Below, one piece after another: positions 60,514 through 64,000 of a stretch of DNA of 64,000 nt. Origin of the DNA: Zoogloea sp. 1C4 (GTDB lineage Bacteria > Pseudomonadota > Gammaproteobacteria > Burkholderiales > Rhodocyclaceae); assembly GCF_009469605.1 (NCBI RefSeq), contig NZ_SSXU01000013.1:1-64000 (forward strand), in the 5' to 3' direction. The position numbers and the translations under genes were made by a program. Below the pieces are notes generated by a model. That model saw nothing but the letters and a program-made list of their open reading frames with translations. It did no database searches and was not told where the DNA came from. Position 1 is the first letter of the stretch. Each line of letters starts with the position of its first letter.

Positions 60514-60951
60514 TCAGCCGATCAGATTGACCGCCGCCCGCAGGCCCAGCAGGTAACTATCAGGCCCGAAGCCGCAGATCTGCCCCTTGGCGATCTCGGC
60601 CAGCACCGACTGGTGGCGGAAGGCCTCGCGGGCGTGGATGTTGGACATGTGCACCTCGACGATGGGCGCCTTGAGGATCGCCAGCGCATCGCGCAGTCCG
60701 TAGCTGTAGTGGGTCCAGGCGCCGGCGTTGATGACCACCGCCGCCACGCCTTCTTCAAAGGCCCGGTGGATGCGCTCCACCATTTCGCCCTCGTGGTTGG
60801 TCTGGAAGCATTCCACCTGCACGCCCAGCTCGGCGCCCAGCGCCACCACGGCGGCGTCGATCTCGGCCAGCGTGGCCGTGCCGTACTGGGCCGGGTCGCG
60901 CTTGCCGAACATGTTGAGGTTGATGCCGTTGAGCACGAGGATGGTCTTCAC
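60514..60951 (-). CDS. aroQ: Type II 3-dehydroquinate dehydratase
   Basis: 145 residues from GTG 60951. ILVLNGINLNMFGKRDPAQYG carries the catalytic loop (conserved N-x-N-x-x-G and the flexible lid with Tyr). FQTNHEGEMVERIHRA, INAGAWTHYSYGLRDAL (catalytic His and Asn) and VEVHMSNIHAREAFRHQSVL complete the type II enzyme. It dehydrates 3-dehydroquinate in the shikimate pathway. accB/accC, frequent partners elsewhere, are not adjacent. The gene ends 7 bp from the LysR stop. Confidence 0.95.
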   Translation of the reverse strand: MKTILVLNGINLNMFGKRDPAQYGTATLAEIDAAVVALGAELGVQVECFQTNHEGEMVERIHRAFEEGVAAVVINAGAWTHYSYGLRDALAILKAPIVEVHMSNIHAREAFRHQSVLAEIAKGQICGFGPDSYLLGLRAAVNLIG

Positions 60952-60997
60952 TTGAACTGTCCTTTTAACGCTGAGATTGCCGGCGCGGGCCGGCGTC

Positions 60998-61426
60998 TCA
61001 TTTGACCAGGGTGACGGGAATCCCGGCGAGCCGCGAGACCTCCCGCGCCACCGAACCAAGCAGCATCGCCGCCACCGCGCCGCGGCCGTGGCTGCCCATC
61101 ACGATCTCGTCGACGGCCTGCTCGCCGGCAAAGCGGACGATGGCCGCGGCGGGCTGGTCGTCCACCACTACGTGGGGAACCGGCGCAAGCCCGGCGGCCT
61201 CCAGCACGGCGCGGGCCTCGGCCAGGGCCTTGAGGCCTTCGTCCCGATGAAAGTCGCGCAGGGCCTCGTGGTTTACAAATTGCCCCACGTCCTGGCTCAC
61301 CGGCCGCTGGATGTTGATGAGGTGGATCTCGGGCGCCGTCAGGCCCGCGTCGATCCGGGCCAGCAGCGCGTCGGCCACGCGGCGCGACACCGGAGAGCCG
61401 TCGATGGGCAGCAGGATGCGGGTCAT
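60998..61426 (-). CDS. Universal stress protein
   Basis: 142 residues. MTRILLPIDGSPVSRRVADALLARID start, and the ATP-binding G-2X-G-9X-G(S/T) motif in EIVMGSHGRGAVAAMLLGSVAREVSRLAGIPVTLVK at the C-terminus. Its start overlaps the TerC-family stop (ATGA), so the two are co-translated. Confidence 0.92.
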   Translation of the reverse strand: MTRILLPIDGSPVSRRVADALLARIDAGLTAPEIHLINIQRPVSQDVGQFVNHEALRDFHRDEGLKALAEARAVLEAAGLAPVPHVVVDDQPAAAIVRFAGEQAVDEIVMGSHGRGAVAAMLLGSVAREVSRLAGIPVTLVK

Positions 61427-62178
61427 GGCTTTCCTTTCGCGGCGGGCTCGCCGGCAGCGGCCTCGCCCAGATCGAGTTCGAGGGTTTCGCGTTCGACTTC
61501 GGTGGCGCGGGCGGCGAGCAGCCGGCCCACTAGCACCACCAGCACCGCGCCGGCCACCGGCAGCACCCGGTGCAGCCACGGGGCGTGGGCGTCAATCCAC
61601 GGGCCGAGCATCAGGTCGGTGACCAGCATCTCGCCGGCCACGAAACCCAGCAGCGCCGCGCCGCCCGTCACCACGATCGGGAAGCGCTCCATCAGCTTCA
61701 TCAGGAAGGTGCTGGAGAACACCACCAGCGGAATCGACAGGCCCAGGCCGAAGATCAGCAGCGCCAGATTGCCCTTGGAGGCGCCGGCGATGGCCACCAC
61801 GTTGTCCATGCTCATCACCAGGTCGGCCAGCATGATCGTCTTGATCGCCGCCGCCATGCCCGACACCACCGCGCCGCCCTCGCCGTCGCTCTCGTCCTCG
61901 GGCACCAGCAGCTGAACCGCGATCCACAGGAGCAGCAGCGCACCGGCCGCCTTGAGCAGCGGCAGTCGCAGCAGCTCGGCTGCCACGATGGTCAGGGTGA
62001 CGCGCATCGCCACCGCTGCCGTGCTGCCCCACATCACCGCGCGCTTGCGGTCGACGGGGTTGAGGCCGCGGGCCGCCAGCGCGATCACCACCGCGTTGTC
62101 GCCCGACAGCACGATATCAATGCCCACGATCTGGATCAGGGCGATCCAGAAGGCGTGGTCGAACACCATTCCCTGCAT
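61423..62178 (-). CDS. TerC-family integral membrane protein (YjbE-type)
   Basis: 251 residues from MQGMVFDHAFWIALIQIVGIDIVLSGDNAVVIALAARGL. About seven membrane helices. Two conserved acidic motifs, DIVLSGDNAVVIALA and LADLVMSMDNVVAIAG, are the metal-site motifs of the TerC/YjbE/MntY-like exporters, implicated in Mn2+ efflux. No yybP-ykoY Mn riboswitch was recognised upstream. A minus-strand TACAAT (complement of 62248-62253) is a candidate -10, giving a 64-nt leader. Confidence 0.87.
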   Translation of the reverse strand: MQGMVFDHAFWIALIQIVGIDIVLSGDNAVVIALAARGLNPVDRKRAVMWGSTAAVAMRVTLTIVAAELLRLPLLKAAGALLLLWIAVQLLVPEDESDGEGGAVVSGMAAAIKTIMLADLVMSMDNVVAIAGASKGNLALLIFGLGLSIPLVVFSSTFLMKLMERFPIVVTGGAALLGFVAGEMLVTDLMLGPWIDAHAPWLHRVLPVAGAVLVVLVGRLLAARATEVERETLELDLGEAAAGEPAAKGKP

Positions 62179-62247
62179 GATTCCATGTCCCCGGGCCGGA
62201 CACGCGCCCGCTACGCCGCCCGACAGGCCGCCGGGCACAAAGATGGA

Positions 62248-62253
62248 ATTGTA
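62248..62253 (-). promoter_or_regulatory. Candidate -10 for the TerC-family gene
   Basis: TACAAT on the minus strand, about 70 bp before the start codon. No -35 at proper spacing was found. Confidence 0.3.
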
Positions 62254-62358
62254 GAGGCGAAGCGCCCGCCACGCGCTTTCGCAATGCGCCAACCGCAGCC
62301 GGGCGGCGCCGGTGCTATGCTTTTCCACGATTGCGAACCGTTCTCAGCGAGGCCCGCC

Positions 62359-62607
62359 ATGAACAACGCCTTCCCCCTCAAGCCCGACTGGCTGTGCGAG
62401 AAACCCGGCGTCTACGACACCGGCACCGGCGCCATCCGCAGCATCGAGGACAACCCCGGCTTTCCCGGCATCCAGCGGGTCACGGTGCAGAGCTACTGTG
62501 GCCGCGAAGAAGACAACTGCCGCTACTTCCGCCTCACCGCCGATCCACGGCGGCGTTTCGCCACCCTCGAAGCCGCCCTCGCGGCCCGCCCGGTGCGGCT
62601 TACCTGA
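62359..62607 (+). CDS. Small conserved-looking protein of unknown function
   Basis: 82 residues from MNNAFPLKPDWLCEKPGVYDTGTGAIRSIEDNPGFPGIQRVTVQSYCGREEDNCRYFRLTADP. Short, with three cysteines and a compact mixed composition and no membrane segment. An AGCGAGG sequence lies upstream of the ATG. No family recognised. It diverges from the TerC-family gene and converges on the cNMP-binding gene. Confidence 0.55.
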   Translation: MNNAFPLKPDWLCEKPGVYDTGTGAIRSIEDNPGFPGIQRVTVQSYCGREEDNCRYFRLTADPRRRFATLEAALAARPVRLT

Positions 62608-62616
62608 AGCCGGCCG

Positions 62617-62979
62617 TCAGGCACTCAGGGCAAAGTCGGCGCGGCGCAAGCGCTCGCTCAGGGTGCGCATCACCTGCAGCGCAAATTCGGGCACCTGACG
62701 GACCAGCTCGTTGAAGCGGCGGCCGTCGATCTCCACAAACTCGCAATCGTCACTGGCGGTGACCGTCGCCGAGCGGGGGCCCGGCGAGACGATGGACATC
62801 TCGCCCACGATGGCGCCGGGCGTGAGGATCTCAAGCTCGCGCCCGCCGATGGCAACCGACGCCTGCCCGAGGATCAGCACATACATCGCGGCCCCCGGCG
62901 CCCCCTCCCGGAACAGCACCGCCCCGCGGGGAACACGAACGATTTCGGGGGCTTTGGAGAAGAGTTCGAAGAAGACCAT
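62617..62979 (-). CDS. Cyclic nucleotide-binding domain protein without effector domain
   Basis: 120 residues from MVFFELFSKAPEIVRVPRGAVLFREGAPGAAMYVLILGQASVAIGG. One cNMP-binding beta-barrel with the phosphate-binding cassette GAIVGEMSIVSPGPRSATVTASDDCEFVEIDGRRF. No helix-turn-helix follows, so it is a stand-alone sensor domain, not a Crp-type regulator. GGGAG precedes the start. Longer frames upstream are rejected. Confidence 0.88.
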   Translation of the reverse strand: MVFFELFSKAPEIVRVPRGAVLFREGAPGAAMYVLILGQASVAIGGRELEILTPGAIVGEMSIVSPGPRSATVTASDDCEFVEIDGRRFNELVRQVPEFALQVMRTLSERLRRADFALSA

Positions 62980-63249
62980 GGTGGCACGCTCCCTGGCAGG
63001 TACTGCGGGTCGTTGGAGAGGAAGTGGACTCGCCTCACCCGACGCAAAAAGCCCGCCACCGACAGACTGCGGAGCCGGACGGTCGGGCTTCAGGAAGGCA
63101 AGAATCCACATGATGACAAGCCTAATTCAGGCACGTGACAACCTGTTTACAGGCAGGCAGCAACTGTCTTCAACTTGTAACCCGCCCCCCGTGCCGAAGC
63201 ACTAAAGTAAGAGAAATGCGGCCTCTTCCTGTCCTGTGCGGAGCACATC
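62980..63249. other. 270-bp divergent intergenic region
   Basis: Lies between the cNMP-binding and CBS-domain genes. An interrupted dyad AAGCCCG/CGGGCTT sits at 63049-63055 and 63084-63090. Sequence around 63115-63180 is relatively A/T-rich and repeats CAGGCA (63127-63132 and 63150-63155) and CAACTGT/CAACTTGT. This may be the promoter region of the CBS gene; no clear boxes are called. Confidence 0.35.
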
Positions 63250-63669
63250 ATGACGAATCGCAGCCTGCAGTACATCGTCAAGAATCAGGACCCATTGACG
63301 CTCGGGTCGGCGGTGAGCGTCCAGCGAGCCTGCCAGTGCATGTGGGATCGCCACGTCGGCGCAGTGATGGTCGTTGACGACGGGCGTCTGGCCGGCATCT
63401 TCACCGGACGCGACGCCGTCCACGCCCTCGCCCGGGGCTTTGATCCGGAGCGCACGCCCCTGTCCCAGGCGATGACCCCGAACCCCGACACCATCGCGCC
63501 CGACGCCACCGCCATCGACGCCCTGCGGCGAATGCACGACTGCGGCTACCGGCACATGCCCATCGTGGATGGGCAGCGCGTCGTGGGCATTGTCTCCCGT
63601 GGCGATTTCCAGGGCCTCGAACTCGATCTGCTCGAGGGTGAGACGAATCTCTGGGAACGCATCTGCTGA
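63250..63669 (+). CDS. CBS-domain pair protein
   Basis: 139 residues, two CBS motifs: SVQRACQCMWDRHVGAVMVVDDGRLAGIFTGRDAVHAL and ATAIDALRRMHDCGYRHMPIVDGQRVVGIVSRGDFQGLE. No other domain, so it is a stand-alone Bateman module that may sense adenylates. GGAG lies 7 nt before the ATG. Confidence 0.92.
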   Translation: MTNRSLQYIVKNQDPLTLGSAVSVQRACQCMWDRHVGAVMVVDDGRLAGIFTGRDAVHALARGFDPERTPLSQAMTPNPDTIAPDATAIDALRRMHDCGYRHMPIVDGQRVVGIVSRGDFQGLELDLLEGETNLWERIC

Positions 63670-63831
63670 GGTCCGTTTCCGCGGCCCCGGGCCACCCCGC
63701 CCGGCGTTGATCGAACCGCCCTGCGCCCACCCACGCGGGCGTGGGGCGACGCGCGTCCCATCGGCGCATGGCCGCGCCCACTCTGCCGGAACCCGCCTGT
63801 GCCAACCCTCGCACGTCCCCATGCCCGCCCC

Positions 63832-64000
63832 ATGCTGCCGTGGCGCCTCCCGCTGCACATCCCGGTGGCGGTGCTGTTCTCGCTGCTGATCCTTGGCGTC
63901 GGCACGGCCATCACCCTGTACCACTTCAGCGAAACCCGACGTCTCCTGGACGCCGCCAACGACCAGCTCTTCCAGGGCATCACCGCCGAGGTCGAGCGCA
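63832..64000 (+). CDS. N-terminus of a membrane sensor-like protein (cut by window edge)
   Basis: The visible 56 codons start MLPWRLPLHIPVAVLFSLLILGVGTAITLYHFSETRRLLDAANDQLFQGITAEVER. One N-terminal membrane helix is followed by a helical segment with the look of the periplasmic sensor region of cyclases or HD-GYP/GGDEF proteins; the output domain is outside the window. A GTG at 63799 is an in-frame alternative start. Confidence 0.6.
   Translation, partial: MLPWRLPLHIPVAVLFSLLILGVGTAITLYHFSETRRLLDAANDQLFQGITAEVER

Noticed and set aside
62179-62330. yybP-ykoY Mn riboswitch before the TerC-family gene
   Set aside because: The expected conserved loops were not found in the 150 bp upstream; the region is simply GC-rich.

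Overview
The window is 64 kb of GC-rich bacterial chromosome. Gene order and protein types point to a betaproteobacterium, most likely Rhodocyclales (Azospira/Thauera-like). The basis is the chain mla operon, bolA-like, murA, hisGD, his operon, hinT, tatABC; a short HisG; a separate H-NS-like protein; and the rpsU-yqeY-dnaG-rpoD block. This placement is inference from gene content and order. No rRNA and no CRISPR array were seen. There is one tRNA.

Layout. (1) 1-2.3 kb is the right end of an integrated accessory element: the tail of a DUF3987-type primase/helicase-like protein, a TumE-type toxin with its winged-helix antitoxin, and a serine resolvase behind a cluster of inverted repeats. It abuts tatC. 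(2) 2.4-19.5 kb is on the minus strand except hisC. Read in transcription order it runs mlaF-E-D-A-C-B, an ABC-2 exporter pair, an IbaG/BolA-like gene, murA, a BCS1-like AAA ATPase, hisG, hisD, then hisB-H-A-F-I-E, hinT and tatA-B-C. hisC sits inverted between hisD and hisB. (3) 19.7-27.9 kb, plus strand: leuS, a small lipoprotein, lptE, holA, proA, a chalcone-isomerase-fold protein, an Ogt-type methyltransferase, a YbaK-like deacylase and an H-NS-like protein. (4) 28-35 kb: folB, plsY, tsaD, then rpsU-yqeY-dnaG-rpoD and tRNA-Ile2(CAT). (5) 35-42 kb: a methylmalonyl-CoA decarboxylase-like protein, an MgtA-type P-type ATPase, a CPA1 antiporter, a polysaccharide deacetylase and diacylglycerol kinase. 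(6) 42.2-50.8 kb: a tight five-gene minus-strand operon encoding four diheme c-type cytochrome-like proteins and one lipoprotein. (7) 51-54.5 kb: a LysR regulator divergent from a DODA-type dioxygenase, a cytochrome b561 and two YceI proteins. (8) 54.6-56.4 kb: an unrecognised protein with a C-terminal hydrophobic hairpin, translationally coupled to a polytopic membrane protein, resembling an effector/immunity pair. (9) 56.5-64 kb: an L,D-transpeptidase, an MFS/LysR divergon, aroQ, a universal stress protein with a TerC-family protein, cNMP-binding and CBS-domain proteins, and the start of a membrane sensor-like protein cut by the window edge.

Themes. The envelope is strongly represented: Mla lipid trafficking, MurA, LptE, DgkA, PlsY, LdtD-like and Tat export. 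Histidine synthesis is complete for hisG, D, C, B, H, A, F, I and E. HisG is the short form and should need HisZ, which is not in the window. The most unusual loci are the multi-cytochrome operon, the possible effector/immunity pair, the inverted hisC, the low-GC mosaic patch inside leuS, and the palindrome across the toxin start codon.
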